From the NCBI RefSeq assembly GCF_007744515.1, contig NZ_CP036268.1, positions 2,891,712 to 2,955,711 on the forward strand: a stretch of 64,000 nt of DNA. The letters are read 5' to 3'. Positions 36,269 to 46,322 of this stretch are shown one piece after another. Each line of letters starts with the position of its first letter. Position 1 is the stretch's first letter. This DNA comes from Stratiformator vulcanicus. Lineage in GTDB: Bacteria > Planctomycetota > Planctomycetia > Planctomycetales > Planctomycetaceae. The notes beneath the pieces were generated by a model. The model did not search any database. It had not been told where the DNA came from and saw only the letters and a program-made list of their open reading frames with translations. The position numbers and the translations under genes were made by a program.

Positions 36269-39200
36269 ATGCCTGAGTCTCGGCCCTTTGCCCACCTGCA
36301 CTGCCATACGCACTACAGCCTGCTCGACGGGATGACGCAGATCCCCGATCTGGTGCGGTCGACTAAAGAGATGGGCATGAATGCCGTGGCGATCACTGAC
36401 CACGGCAATATGTATGGGGCTCGAGAGTTTTACTCGGAGTGCCGGGCGAACGACATCAACCCGATCGTCGGCATGGAAGCGTATATCGCACCACGTTCAC
36501 GCAAAGAGAGGGGGGGCGCCAGCCGGGTCAAAGAAGCGAGCTTTCACCTCACACTGTTGGCGATGAATCGGCAGGGCTTCCAGAATTTGGTGAAGCTCTC
36601 GTCGCTCGCCTATCTGGAAGGCTTCTATTATAAGCCGCGGATCGACAAAGAGATTCTCGAAGAGATGGGCGAGGGGTTGATCTGCCTGTCGGGCTGTGCG
36701 GCGGGCGAGCTGTCGCATTACATCCTCGGCGAGCGGCAGGACGAAGCGACGGAGCTCGTCCGCTGGTATGAGCGGGTCTTCGGCGACCGCTTCTACATGG
36801 AAATTCAAGACAGCGGCACCGAGATTCAACGCATGTGTAAGGAGGGGACGGTCGACCTCGCCCAAAAGCTCGGCTTCCCGCTCGTCGCCACGAATGATGC
36901 CCACTACCTCTGTGAGCACGATGCCAACGCGCATGACGTCTTACTATGCGTGAACACGCACGCGCAACGCGGCGATACGAATCGCATGAAAATGGAGACG
37001 GAACAATTCTTCGTCCGCTCTCCCGAAGACATGTACGCCGCCTTTCCGGGCTTCGAGGACGCCGTCGCCCGAAGTCAGGAAATCGCCGATCGCTGTGACA
37101 TTCAGCTTGAAGAGAACCCGAAGTATTACCCGGTCTTCACGCCGCCGGATCAGAAGACAGACACCGAATACCTCCGCGAAGTCTGCGAAGAAGCGCTCGT
37201 ATGGCGATACGGCGAGGGCTACGACCAGAAGTATCAGGACCGGCTCGATCTTGAACTCGGCGTGATCGAGCATATGGGCTATTCGAGCTACTTCTTAATT
37301 GTGTGGGACTTCGTTCAATTCGCGAAGAAGAACGATATTCCCTGCACGGCTCGCGGATCGGCTTCCGGGGCGATCGTTACCTATCTCTTAGGCTTAAGTG
37401 ACCACTGTCCGATTGAATTCGGACTGCTGTTTGAACGATTCTTGGATAAGAGCCGCAAAGAGCCGCCCGATATCGATATCGATTTCTGTCGAGACCGTCG
37501 GCAGCTCGTCATCGATTACACGAAAGAGAAATACGGCGAGCAGTGCGTTGCGCAAATCGGCACCTTCGGCACATTAAAAGCAAAGGCAGTCGTCCGCGAT
37601 GTCGGCCGTGCCCTCGGTGTGCCGCTGCCGCGCGTCAATGAAATTGCGAAAATGGTCCCGGATACACTGGGGATTAAATTAAAAGATGCGGTCAACGAGA
37701 CGGCCGAACTGAAGCAGGCTTATGACAGTGATCCGCAAATTAAAGAGCTGATCGAGATCGCATATCGGCTCGAAGGCCTTGCCCGCAGCGCCGGAACACA
37801 CGCGGCGGGCGTGGTGGTCGCCGACCAGCCATTAATGGAGTTGCTGCCGCTGCAGGTGATCACGGGCAAGGCAGACATCATCACGCAATGGGATGGCCCC
37901 ACCGTCGAAGACGCCGGCCTTCTTAAGATGGACTTTCTCGGCCTGCGGAACCTGACGATTCTCGACAAAGCCGTGAAAAATGTGAAGCAGCACCGCGGTG
38001 TTGAAATCGTGCCGCACCTGCTTCCGCTTGAAGATGAACAGACTTACCAACTTCTCCAACGGGGCGAGACGAAAGGCATCTTCCAGTTAGAGTCGGGAGG
38101 AATGCGCGACCTACTGACAAAAATGAAGCCCGACTCGTTTAACGATATCATCGCCACCAGCGCGCTGTACCGTCCCGGCCCGCTTGAGGGCGGGATGGTG
38201 ATGGATTACGTCAACGTGAAGAACGGCCGACAGGAACCGGCCAAGGTCCATCCTCTTGTCGACGAGGTCCTGGAAGAGACCTACGGCGTGATGGTGTACC
38301 AGGAACAGGTGATGCAGATTCTGAACCGCGTCGGCGGTCTGGAACTGGCCAGTGCGTATCGCTGCATTAAGGCGATCTCAAAGAAAAAATTAAAAATTAT
38401 CGCCGACTTCCGAGAGGAATATGTCAGCGGAGCAAAAAAGCAGGGGATTGACGAAAGAGTCGCGGTCGACCTGTTTGAATTGATTGAGAAGTTCGCGGGC
38501 TACGGTTTTAACAAATCACACAGCACGGCTTATGCGGCGATTGCGTATCAGACGGCTTACCTGAAGGCTCATTATCCCGAAGAGTTTATGGCCGCACTGC
38601 TCTCCTGCGGGATGGAGAGTAGCGATCGAATTAATGAGCACGTCGACGATGCGCGACGGATGAAGATCGAAGTGCTGCCGCCCGATGTGAATACGTCTGA
38701 CGTCGAGTTCAGCGTAGTCGTCGTCGACAAAGGGGCGGAAGGCGAACGCCGGGTGATCACATTCGGCATGGGGGCCATCAAGGGCATCGGCGAAAACGTG
38801 GTGCAAGCGATCGTCGACGAACGGACGGCAAACGGCCCATTCACAGACATTTTTGATTTGACGGAGCGAGTCGACCCGAAGGTGCTAACGAAAGGCATGT
38901 TGGAGATTCTTGTGAAAGCCGGCGCTCTCGATTCACTTGGAGGAACGCGGGCTCAATATTTTCTGGTCGTCGAACGAGCCGTCCAGGCGTCGATTCAGCG
39001 AGCCAAGGACAAAGCCGCCGGTCAGAAGAACCTGTTTGGTGGCGACGACGAGCCGGACGGGGAAGAAGAAACGGCGTCCATGTCCCTGCCCGAAACGCCC
39101 GACTGGGGCCGGGCGCAGAAGCTCGCGGCCGAGAAAGAAGTCCTCGGGTTCTACCTCACATCCCACCCACTCGCTGAAGCGGGGGATCGAGTCAAGAAAT

Positions 39201-39841
39201 ACTCCACGCACGACATTAAGCACCTGGCGGACCTTGATGACGGAGCCGAAGTGCTGATCGGCGGCATGGTCGGCGCAATCAAGTATGCCCAAACCAAAAA
39301 ACCCAGTCGCAACGGACATTCCAAGTACGTCAACTTCGACTTCGAAGACGAGTCAATGACCGTCCGCTGCATCATGTGGCCGGAAGAATTCCACCGATAC
39401 GGCGAACAGGTGAAGGCCGAGGAAATCTTCTACCTGCGTGGTCGGGTGGACCGACGGGGTCGAGAGCCGAACATTATCGTCAACAAATTGCTGACGCTTG
39501 ATGATGCCGAGCGGGAATTCACGGCGCAGGTCGTCGTGCGTTTCCGCAAAGGGCTACATGAGCAGCGGCAATTGACCGCCGCTCGCGACGCCTTGCAACG
39601 ATTTCCCGGTGAGACCGACATTGTGATCCTTGTCGAATCGGCCGACCCGGCCGACCCTGATGCGGTCGTTCGATATCGATTGATGACCCCCGGCTATCTG
39701 CGGGTCACCGCGAATGCGATGCTGCGAAGGGAACTGACGGACATCCTCGGCGAGGAATTTGTGCGATTTCATTCGCCATCGAAACGTCGCGTGAGCGACT
39801 CGGGTAGCAATGGGCAGGGACGCACGGGCGATGCAGCCTGA
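36269..39841 (+). CDS. dnaE: DNA polymerase III subunit alpha
   Basis: The replicative C-family polymerase. The 1190-aa DnaE1-type protein opens with the PHP domain (FAHLHCHTHYSLLDGMTQIP, AVAITDHGNMYG). The palm holds the catalytic aspartates in PPDIDIDFCRDRR, with ARGSASGAIVTYLLGL before it. GTFGTLKAKAVVRDVGRALG, SAGTHAAGVVVADQPL, the finger block SALYRPGPLEGGM and AGYGFNKSHSTAYA follow. C-terminally there are a tandem HhH, an OB domain (about residue 1000-1080, EVLIGGMVGAIKYAQTKK) and a tau-binding-like end. GGAG is about 10 nt before the ATG. It appears monocistronic. Confidence 0.98.
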   Translation: MPESRPFAHLHCHTHYSLLDGMTQIPDLVRSTKEMGMNAVAITDHGNMYGAREFYSECRANDINPIVGMEAYIAPRSRKERGGASRVKEASFHLTLLAMNRQGFQNLVKLSSLAYLEGFYYKPRIDKEILEEMGEGLICLSGCAAGELSHYILGERQDEATELVRWYERVFGDRFYMEIQDSGTEIQRMCKEGTVDLAQKLGFPLVATNDAHYLCEHDANAHDVLLCVNTHAQRGDTNRMKMETEQFFVRSPEDMYAAFPGFEDAVARSQEIADRCDIQLEENPKYYPVFTPPDQKTDTEYLREVCEEALVWRYGEGYDQKYQDRLDLELGVIEHMGYSSYFLIVWDFVQFAKKNDIPCTARGSASGAIVTYLLGLSDHCPIEFGLLFERFLDKSRKEPPDIDIDFCRDRRQLVIDYTKEKYGEQCVAQIGTFGTLKAKAVVRDVGRALGVPLPRVNEIAKMVPDTLGIKLKDAVNETAELKQAYDSDPQIKELIEIAYRLEGLARSAGTHAAGVVVADQPLMELLPLQVITGKADIITQWDGPTVEDAGLLKMDFLGLRNLTILDKAVKNVKQHRGVEIVPHLLPLEDEQTYQLLQRGETKGIFQLESGGMRDLLTKMKPDSFNDIIATSALYRPGPLEGGMVMDYVNVKNGRQEPAKVHPLVDEVLEETYGVMVYQEQVMQILNRVGGLELASAYRCIKAISKKKLKIIADFREEYVSGAKKQGIDERVAVDLFELIEKFAGYGFNKSHSTAYAAIAYQTAYLKAHYPEEFMAALLSCGMESSDRINEHVDDARRMKIEVLPPDVNTSDVEFSVVVVDKGAEGERRVITFGMGAIKGIGENVVQAIVDERTANGPFTDIFDLTERVDPKVLTKGMLEILVKAGALDSLGGTRAQYFLVVERAVQASIQRAKDKAAGQKNLFGGDDEPDGEEETASMSLPETPDWGRAQKLAAEKEVLGFYLTSHPLAEAGDRVKKYSTHDIKHLADLDDGAEVLIGGMVGAIKYAQTKKPSRNGHSKYVNFDFEDESMTVRCIMWPEEFHRYGEQVKAEEIFYLRGRVDRRGREPNIIVNKLLTLDDAEREFTAQVVVRFRKGLHEQRQLTAARDALQRFPGETDIVILVESADPADPDAVVRYRLMTPGYLRVTANAMLRRELTDILGEEFVRFHSPSKRRVSDSGSNGQGRTGDAA

Positions 39842-39916
39842 CGCGATCTTCACACGAAATCGCCCCGGACCTACCATACCCGCAGTCAATCGAAATCGCC
39901 GTTCGGACTGGGCCAT

Positions 39917-40669
39917 ATGTCAGAGACGCAGACACCACCACGCACGCGGGACGAGGAACCAGTTTCTGCAGGCCTCGGCCGTTCGATAACGGGTGTCATA
40001 ACGCGTTCGGCGTTGGTGGCCGGGCTGCTCATCGGAATCGTCGGGCTGGTCGCCAATGCGTGGATGACCGACCGGTCGACACCCGAAGTCGCAGATGTCG
40101 GCCGCGACTTGATCGTTGCCCCCGAAATCGTGCCCTCCAATACCGGCGCGGCCTCGACTCGCGCAGAAACTGATGACGAAAATCCGCTCGCACGATTGGA
40201 TGCGAGTGACAACGAACTTCCTGAAGTCCCGTCTCAGCCGCGGAATATTGATCCTGACGCTGCGTTGATTGAAGCCGCGATCGGAGTCTGGACGCAGGAG
40301 AATACGGGCACGCGGACGTTGACCGTCGCGCCGGACGGGACGGCAACGATGCATGTGAATTTCGATTGGTTGACCGCTTTGGCGATGGGCTCGGAGGTCA
40401 CGATCGACATTCGCTGGTCAATCGATGACCGAGTATTGACCTTCGAATCGGTCTCGGGTCGGCCGGAAGCCACGTTCAAGACCATCACCAACAATTATGG
40501 CAGCCGGATGGTCCGCGAGATCACGAAACTTGATGAGAGCCTGTTCGTACTCAAGAGCCTGACCAGCGGCAAAGAATCTGTCTGGTATCGCGTTTCTTCG
40601 CCGTCGGCGTCGACAGGCTCCGACCCTGTTCCGCTTCCGCCGGCGTCGGTAAACTCCGGGCGGGAATAA
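39917..40669 (+). CDS. Hypothetical single-pass membrane protein
   Basis: A 250-aa protein with a cytosolic start, one transmembrane helix (about residues 31-50, SALVAGLLIGIVGLVANAW), a disordered acidic linker (about 60-120), and a beta-rich domain beginning IGVWTQENTGTRTLTVAPDG and continuing FDWLTALAMGSEVTIDIRWS. The domain resembles lipocalin-like or other small beta-barrel folds in planctomycete hypotheticals, but I cannot name a family. It ends Pro/Ser-rich. bioB begins 27 bp after its stop, so the two may share a transcript. Confidence 0.7.
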   Translation: MSETQTPPRTRDEEPVSAGLGRSITGVITRSALVAGLLIGIVGLVANAWMTDRSTPEVADVGRDLIVAPEIVPSNTGAASTRAETDDENPLARLDASDNELPEVPSQPRNIDPDAALIEAAIGVWTQENTGTRTLTVAPDGTATMHVNFDWLTALAMGSEVTIDIRWSIDDRVLTFESVSGRPEATFKTITNNYGSRMVREITKLDESLFVLKSLTSGKESVWYRVSSPSASTGSDPVPLPPASVNSGRE

Positions 40670-40696
40670 TGGTTTTTCGGCGAAGGCGGAACTGGC

Positions 40697-41752
40697 ATGA
40701 CGGCACAACTGACGGAAACTTGGGGCGATATCGCTGCGCGTGCTCTAGAGGGCCGAAAGCCTTCTCGCGATGAAGCGTTACAGATATTGCGAGCTGACGA
40801 TGACGCGGTCCCGGCTCTGGTCGCCGCGTGTTACGAAGTACGTCGCGAGTACTTCGGCCGGCAGGTGCAGTTGTATTACCTCAAAAATGCCAAGAGCGGA
40901 TTGTGTCCGGAGGACTGCGGCTACTGCTCTCAGGCGATCGATTCCTCGGCCGACATCAGCAAGTACACGATGCTGAACGAGGCGAAGCTGATGGAAGGGG
41001 CTCGCGCGGCGGCCGCTTCGAATGCGCGGACATACTGCATCGTGGCGTCGGGGCGCGGGCCGTCGAATCGCGAAGTCGACCACGTCGCCAATACTGTCAC
41101 TAAGATCAAAGACGAGCTCGGGCTGCATGTGTGCTGCTGCCTCGGCATCCTCAAGCCCGAGCAAGCCCTGAAATTGAAGGCCGCGGGCGTCGATCGCATC
41201 AATCACAATCTCAATACCAGCCGACGTTTCACCCCTGAAATCGTGACCACCCACAGCTATGACGACCGCCTCGACACGCTGCGGATCGCGCGGGAAGCCG
41301 GCATGGAGCTGTGTTCCGGCATGATTGTTGGAATGGGAGAATCGGACGAAGACCTCGTCGACGTGGCGTTCGAATTACGAGAACTCGACGTCACCTCGAT
41401 TCCGATCAACTTCCTGATTCCGATCGACGGGGCGACGATCGAATCGTCGACCGAGCTGACGCCACGCGACTGCCTGCGGGCACTCTGTCTGTTTCGCCTC
41501 ACCAATCCCCGTTCGGAACTCCGCATCGCCGGTGGTCGCGAGGTGCACTTGAGGTCCCTGCAGGCGATGTCGCTCTACGTCGCAAATTCGATGTTCGTCA
41601 GTGATTACCTGACGACGCCGGGGCAGGCGGCGCAGGAAGACTTCAAGATCATCGATGACCTCGGCTTCGAACTGGTTTACCCGGAAGGGAAACCGGGAGA
41701 CGCATCGGAAGCTACCGGCAGGCAAGCGTGCGAAACTTCCTGCCGAGCGTGA
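40697..41752 (+). CDS. bioB: Biotin synthase
   Basis: A radical SAM enzyme that inserts sulfur into dethiobiotin. The 351-aa protein has the [4Fe-4S] motif in SGLCPEDCGYCSQ, then YCIVASGRGPS, HVCCCLGIL (a Cys of the sacrificial [2Fe-2S] site), HNLNTS and YDDRLDTL, GMIVGMGESDED, PINFLIPIDGT-like block and RIAGGREVHL. GGAAC lies about seven bases before the ATG. The other biotin genes are not adjacent; a bioF-like gene is 12 kb away. Confidence 0.97.
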   Translation: MTAQLTETWGDIAARALEGRKPSRDEALQILRADDDAVPALVAACYEVRREYFGRQVQLYYLKNAKSGLCPEDCGYCSQAIDSSADISKYTMLNEAKLMEGARAAAASNARTYCIVASGRGPSNREVDHVANTVTKIKDELGLHVCCCLGILKPEQALKLKAAGVDRINHNLNTSRRFTPEIVTTHSYDDRLDTLRIAREAGMELCSGMIVGMGESDEDLVDVAFELRELDVTSIPINFLIPIDGATIESSTELTPRDCLRALCLFRLTNPRSELRIAGGREVHLRSLQAMSLYVANSMFVSDYLTTPGQAAQEDFKIIDDLGFELVYPEGKPGDASEATGRQACETSCRA

Positions 41753-41829
41753 GCGCGTTCACGGTCCGTGTGTCGTGAGCTGATAATTTGGTCCCTTGAT
41801 TCACCTGAAACAGGCATGGAACCGACGTC

Positions 41830-42570
41830 ATGAACGACAAGCAACGAGCACTGTGCAAAGCGCACGATTACGACTTCTCCGATCTCTCGGCGGTCTTGAT
41901 CAATTGCACGCTCAAGCCGAGCGGGCAGTTGTCTCACACTGAGGCGTTGCTCGACGTCCCGAAGTCGATCATGGAGGCCAATCAGGTCAATGTGACGGTC
42001 GTCCGAGCCGTCGATTTCGATCTGCCCCCTGGCGTTTATCCCGACATGACGGAGCATGGCTTCGGCAAAGACGATTGGCCTGAACTTCGTAAGCGAGTGA
42101 TGGCCGCCGAGGTTCTCGTCCTCGGCACGCCGATCTGGCTCGGCGAAGAAAGTTCGGTCTGTCGCCGCTTGATCGAGCGGCTCTATGGTGAATCGGGCGA
42201 TCTGAATGCGCAGGGACAATACATCTACTACGGCAAGGTGGCGGGCACGATCATCACCGGCAACGAGGACGGAGTGAAGCACTGCGCGATGTCGATTTTG
42301 TACGCACTACAGCACCTCGGCTACACGATTCCGCCACAGGCTGATGCGGGGTGGATCGGTGAAGCCGGGCCGGGTGCTTCCTATGCGGACGATGGTTCCG
42401 GTGGTCCCGAAAACGACTTCACGCAGCGGAACGCGACCTTCATGACGTGGAATCTGATGCACATGGCCCGACTCCTCAAAGATGCCGGAGGAATCCCCGC
42501 ACATGGAAATCAGCGGAGCGAGTGGGATGCGGGATGCCGGTTCGATCATCCCAATCCCGACTATCGCTGA
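41830..42570 (+). CDS. Flavodoxin-fold NAD(P)H-dependent oxidoreductase
   Basis: A 246-aa protein of the NADPH-dependent FMN reductase / flavodoxin-like family: a first strand AVLINCTLKPSGQLSHT (phosphate loop), VLVLGTPIWLGEESSVCRRL (second FMN loop), and GTIITGNEDGVKHCAMSILY with LGYTIPPQADAGWIGEAGPG. An extended N-terminus and C-terminal part bring it above the usual 180-200 aa. The substrate is unknown. It lies 77 bp downstream of bioB on the same strand; biosynthetic coupling with biotin synthase (electron supply) is possible but unproven. Confidence 0.85.
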   Translation: MNDKQRALCKAHDYDFSDLSAVLINCTLKPSGQLSHTEALLDVPKSIMEANQVNVTVVRAVDFDLPPGVYPDMTEHGFGKDDWPELRKRVMAAEVLVLGTPIWLGEESSVCRRLIERLYGESGDLNAQGQYIYYGKVAGTIITGNEDGVKHCAMSILYALQHLGYTIPPQADAGWIGEAGPGASYADDGSGGPENDFTQRNATFMTWNLMHMARLLKDAGGIPAHGNQRSEWDAGCRFDHPNPDYR

Positions 42571-42721
42571 ATGAGGTCGGGTAAGCGAGGGAGTCTGCGA
42601 CGAGCACATGACAGTTCGCATAAGCCGTTGGCAGGCTTCGCCTTGAAGGCCAGCATCGCACAGAATACGATCCGCGCTGCGAAATACGCATTCCTGCGCA
42701 TGAGCCATGGAAGGGCTGAGA

Positions 42722-44848
42722 ATGGATTTCTCGCACCGACGGATCGACCGATTGACGTTGCCGGACGCTGACTCGGCGACGATGTCGGTCGCGACCGACC
42801 AATCGGACCGGCTAACCACTGGCATCGAGAAAGCCAGTGAATGGCTGCTCGCTCAACAAAACGGTGACGGGCACTGGTGCGCGGAACTCGAAGGGGACTC
42901 GATCCTCGAATCCGAGTTCTTTCTACTGCTGACCTATTTGGGTCAGCAGCAGACTGATCTGGGGCGGCGTCTCGCAAACGAGTTACGGTTTCGGCAGGCA
43001 GACCACGGCGGCTGGGCCATTTACCCGAACGGACCTGTCGACGTCAGTGCGTCGGTCAAAGCGTACTTCGCGCTCAAGATCGCCGGCGACTCGCCCGATG
43101 CCCCGCATATGCGTCGCGCGGTCACCGCGATCCGCGATGCCGGGGGCGCAGAGCGGGTCAATAGTTTTACGAGGTACTACCTCGCGTTACTCGGCGCGAT
43201 CGCCTATCAGCAATGCCCGGCCGTTCCGCCGGAACTCGTGCTGGTGCCCAGTTGGTGCCCGTTCAACCTCTACGAAATGTCGGCGTGGTCGCGGACCATC
43301 GTTGTTCCGCTGAGCCTGTTGTGGGCTTTCCAACCGGTCCGCGAACTGGCTCCAGAATTTCATATCCGCGAGCTATTTCTTCGATCGCCCGAGGAGCTAC
43401 CGACCTGCATGCCGCCCGATTTGGTCGACGAGCGCGGTGGGCGGGACTTTTGGAAATCGTTTTTTGGGAGGGTCGATTCGACCTACAAGTTCTGTGATCG
43501 GCTTCGATTCCGCCCGCTCAGAGCATGGGCGGTCCGGCGCGCGGAGCGCTGGCTGCTTGAGCGATTCGAGGACAGCGACGGTCTCGGGGCAATTTTCCCA
43601 CCGATCATCTGGAGCATCGTCGGCCTGAAATGCCTCGGATACAAAGACGATTCTCCTGAGGTCTCGTCCCAATTTCACGAATTGGAACGACTTTGCATCA
43701 CCGAGGATGATCGAACCCGGCTCGAACCGTGTCGTTCTCCGGTGTGGGATACGGCGATCGCTTCGCTCGGTTTGCGAGAGGCAGGGATCGAGCCGACAGC
43801 AGAGCCACTACGAACCGCTTCGAAATGGTTGCTCGACCGCGAGGTTCGCCGGTTCGGCGACTGGGCCATGCGTTCGGAAGCCGTGGAGCCGGGTGGTTGG
43901 TGTTTCGAATACCGCAATGCCTTCTATCCCGATGTCGACGACACGGCGATGGTACTGATGGCGCTGCTTCGTTCGCTCCCAATCGATAGCGATGCAGAAT
44001 GGACGGCGGAATTGCTGCTCGACACGACGCAGCCTGATGAAATTGCGGATCGATTGATCGTCTCCGCTCAGGATGTCCAGCCGCAGGAAGCGGCGCGAAA
44101 CATTGATGCTGTCGTTCCGCGGCTCGCCGCGATGAAGCGGGGACTGCGCTGGCTATTGGCGATGCAGTCGAAAGATGGGGGTTGGGGTGCGTTCGACAGA
44201 GACAACGTTCGTCATTTATTCACAAAAGTTCCGTTCGCCGATCACAACGCGATGATCGACCCGAGTACTGCGGACCTGACTGGGCGACTTCTCGAAATGT
44301 TCGGAATGTTCGGCGTGCCGAAAGAGCATCCGGCGGTGCGACGTGCAATTCGTTTCGTACTCGATCAGCAGGAGCCGGACGGCTCATGGTTCGGTCGCTG
44401 GGGCGTCAACTACATTTATGGCACTTGGCAGGCGCTGGTGGGACTGCACGCGATCGGCTTCCAACCGGATCACCCGGCGATGCGCCGCGGCGCTCAGTGG
44501 TTGATCGACTACCAGCAGGCCGACGGCGGCTGGGGCGAAAGCGTGGCCAGCTACTCTGATAAAGAGTGGCGCGGTCGCGGAGTCACGACCGCTTCTCAAA
44601 CGGCATGGGCCTTGATGGGTCTGATGGCCGCCGGGCAAAGTGATTCGATCGCTGTTCGTGACGGCATCAATTATTTAGTGGAGACGCAGAATGCCGAGGG
44701 CGTTTGGGATGAAGCGGAGTTCACCGGGACTGGATTTCCAAAAGTCTTCTATCTGAAATATCATTACTACCGAGCTTATTTCCCGTTGATGGCGCTCGGT
44801 CGATATCGGCGCCTGACCCGGCAGGAAGAGTTTAAGCCGACGTGTTGA
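42722..44848 (+). CDS. shc: Squalene-hopene cyclase
   Basis: It cyclises squalene to hopene/hopanol, the hopanoid skeleton of the membrane. The 708-aa class II triterpene cyclase has repeated QW motifs (QQNGDGHWCAELEG, QADHGGWAIYP, QSKDGGWGAFD, QQEPDGSWFGRWGVNYIYGT, QADGGWGES, QNAEGVWDE) and the protonating DxDD motif in YPDVDDTAMVLMAL. The start is ATG 42722, seven bases after GGAAGGG; ATG 42707 and 42782 are also in frame. No other hopanoid (hpn) gene is next to it in the window. Confidence 0.96.
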   Translation: MDFSHRRIDRLTLPDADSATMSVATDQSDRLTTGIEKASEWLLAQQNGDGHWCAELEGDSILESEFFLLLTYLGQQQTDLGRRLANELRFRQADHGGWAIYPNGPVDVSASVKAYFALKIAGDSPDAPHMRRAVTAIRDAGGAERVNSFTRYYLALLGAIAYQQCPAVPPELVLVPSWCPFNLYEMSAWSRTIVVPLSLLWAFQPVRELAPEFHIRELFLRSPEELPTCMPPDLVDERGGRDFWKSFFGRVDSTYKFCDRLRFRPLRAWAVRRAERWLLERFEDSDGLGAIFPPIIWSIVGLKCLGYKDDSPEVSSQFHELERLCITEDDRTRLEPCRSPVWDTAIASLGLREAGIEPTAEPLRTASKWLLDREVRRFGDWAMRSEAVEPGGWCFEYRNAFYPDVDDTAMVLMALLRSLPIDSDAEWTAELLLDTTQPDEIADRLIVSAQDVQPQEAARNIDAVVPRLAAMKRGLRWLLAMQSKDGGWGAFDRDNVRHLFTKVPFADHNAMIDPSTADLTGRLLEMFGMFGVPKEHPAVRRAIRFVLDQQEPDGSWFGRWGVNYIYGTWQALVGLHAIGFQPDHPAMRRGAQWLIDYQQADGGWGESVASYSDKEWRGRGVTTASQTAWALMGLMAAGQSDSIAVRDGINYLVETQNAEGVWDEAEFTGTGFPKVFYLKYHYYRAYFPLMALGRYRRLTRQEEFKPTC

Positions 44849-44951
44849 CGCGGCGTGTCAGTATTTTGATTGTCAATCCGTTCGCCGGCGCGGCCCGGTT
44901 TCACGATTTGGCTTACATATTCTTCGAAAACAAACCGCAGCAGTACGACCG

Positions 44952-45449
44952 ATGAGTAAGCTTCCCGGACGACTCGGACGACTTGCAGCCCGCGATGTCA
45001 TGACGACAGAAGTCATCGCGCTCCGAGAAGACTCCACGATCGCCGATGCGATCGCCATTCTGAAGCAACACCACATTACGGGTGCGCCGGTCGTCTCACC
45101 GGATGAGCACAAGTTGGTCGGCATATTCTCGACGAGCGACGTCGTCGAGCCGTCGAGTACCGTAATGGTCGACCCGCGGCACACCGGCCGCACGACATGG
45201 GCGCTGCTTGAGAAAGCAGGCATCAGCACTTTCACTGACGATGACCATGAGTTGCTCGTCCGCGACCGCATGACCCGCACGGTTGCCTCAGTTCAAGAAC
45301 GGGCTCCGATCGTCGATTGTGCCCGCATGATGTGTCAGGGACATTGGCATCGTCTGCCGGTCCTCGATGTGAACGGCCGATTGATCGGCATCGTCTCTAC
45401 CATGGACCTCCTCGCCGCAATGGTTCATGCCGCGGACGAAGACGCTTAG
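44952..45449 (+). CDS. CBS domain pair protein
   Basis: A 165-aa stand-alone Bateman module: CBS1 ARDVMTTEVIALREDSTIAD with ITGAPVVSPDEHKLVGIFST, and CBS2 VRDRMTRTVASVQERAPIVD with HRLPVLDVNGRLIGIVSTMD. These pairs bind adenosine nucleotides or S-adenosyl compounds and act as energy sensors on partner proteins. There is no fused effector domain. It lies between shc and comB on the same strand; the partner is not evident. Confidence 0.93.
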   Translation: MSKLPGRLGRLAARDVMTTEVIALREDSTIADAIAILKQHHITGAPVVSPDEHKLVGIFSTSDVVEPSSTVMVDPRHTGRTTWALLEKAGISTFTDDDHELLVRDRMTRTVASVQERAPIVDCARMMCQGHWHRLPVLDVNGRLIGIVSTMDLLAAMVHAADEDA

Positions 45450-45508
45450 GGCGTATGAACCCTCCACCGCGCTTGTGAGGTCGCCCCGCGACACCTATCA
45501 TCCGCCGC

Positions 45509-46255
45509 ATGTCCGAGCCGCTCGAAGTCTCCGTTCATTTGTTGCCCAAGCTCGTCGAGCCGAAGGACCTCCGCGGACGGACGGTGATCATGATCGACGT
45601 CCTCCGCGCTTCGACAACGATCTGCACCGCATTGAGAAACGGTGCCGAACGAGTAATTGCCTGCGGCTCCATCGAAGAAGCCCAACAGCGAGCGGCCTCG
45701 CTCTCACCGCGACCGCTTCTGGGCGGTGAGCGTGGCGGAGTGAAGATCGACGGCTTCGATCTCGGGAACTCGCCGCTGGAATACGTCCGCGAGGCCGTCG
45801 AAGGTCGCACGATTTTATTCACAACGACTAACGGCACGGCCGCGCTTCTGCATGCGAAAGAAGCGAGCGCGATTCTGATCGGCGGGTGTGTCAACGCGAA
45901 AGCAGTCGCCGTCGCGGCAAAATCGCTCGGAAAACCGATCGCCATTTTGTGTGCCGGCACAAACGGCCACGTCACGATGGAAGACACGCTGGCCGCGGGG
46001 CTGCTGGTCGCCGAACTCGCGCAGACACCGGAGGAAGAACTCGCCAATGACGAGGCGATGATGGTCCTCGGGCTCTATGTCTGGGTCGGGAAGGTCAACA
46101 AGGAGTTCGCCGGTTCGATCGAAATGAGCTATGGCGGCCGGAACCTGCACGCGATCGGCCGCGAGGAGGACATTCCGATCGCCGCGGAAATTGACAGCGT
46201 CCCGGTCGTCCCGCGGTTCGACCCGAACACGAGTGAAATTCGCGTTGTCGAGTAA
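45509..46255 (+). CDS. comB: 2-phosphosulfolactate phosphatase
   Basis: A 248-aa member of the ComB family (Mg2+-dependent hydrolysis of 2-phosphosulfolactate, known from coenzyme M synthesis in methanogens, with homologues in many bacteria). Family blocks are VIMIDVLRASTTICTAL, GGERGGVKIDGFDLGNSPLE, ILFTTTNGTAALLHA, ILCAGTNGHVTMEDTLAAGL, and the C-terminal DIPIAAEIDSVPVVP. In bacteria it probably serves sulfolactate or related phosphatase reactions; no ComA or ComC homologue is seen here. The hairpin terminator follows within 12 bp. Confidence 0.95.
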   Translation: MSEPLEVSVHLLPKLVEPKDLRGRTVIMIDVLRASTTICTALRNGAERVIACGSIEEAQQRAASLSPRPLLGGERGGVKIDGFDLGNSPLEYVREAVEGRTILFTTTNGTAALLHAKEASAILIGGCVNAKAVAVAAKSLGKPIAILCAGTNGHVTMEDTLAAGLLVAELAQTPEEELANDEAMMVLGLYVWVGKVNKEFAGSIEMSYGGRNLHAIGREEDIPIAAEIDSVPVVPRFDPNTSEIRVVE

Positions 46256-46265
46256 TTGAAAAGAC

Positions 46266-46302
46266 ACAAGCCCGACGCGCAAGCGATGCGCGTCGGGCTT
46301 GT
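46266..46302 (+). terminator. Hairpin terminator between comB and glyS
   Basis: A 15-bp perfect stem (ACAAGCCCGACGCGC 46266-46280 with GCGCGTCGGGCTTGT 46288-46302, loop AAGCGAT) begins 11 bp after the comB stop. The T-run after it is short (TTGTTT), so termination may be partial, allowing some glyS expression from upstream. Confidence 0.75.
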
Positions 46303-46322
46303 TTGAGGAAAAGGAACATTCA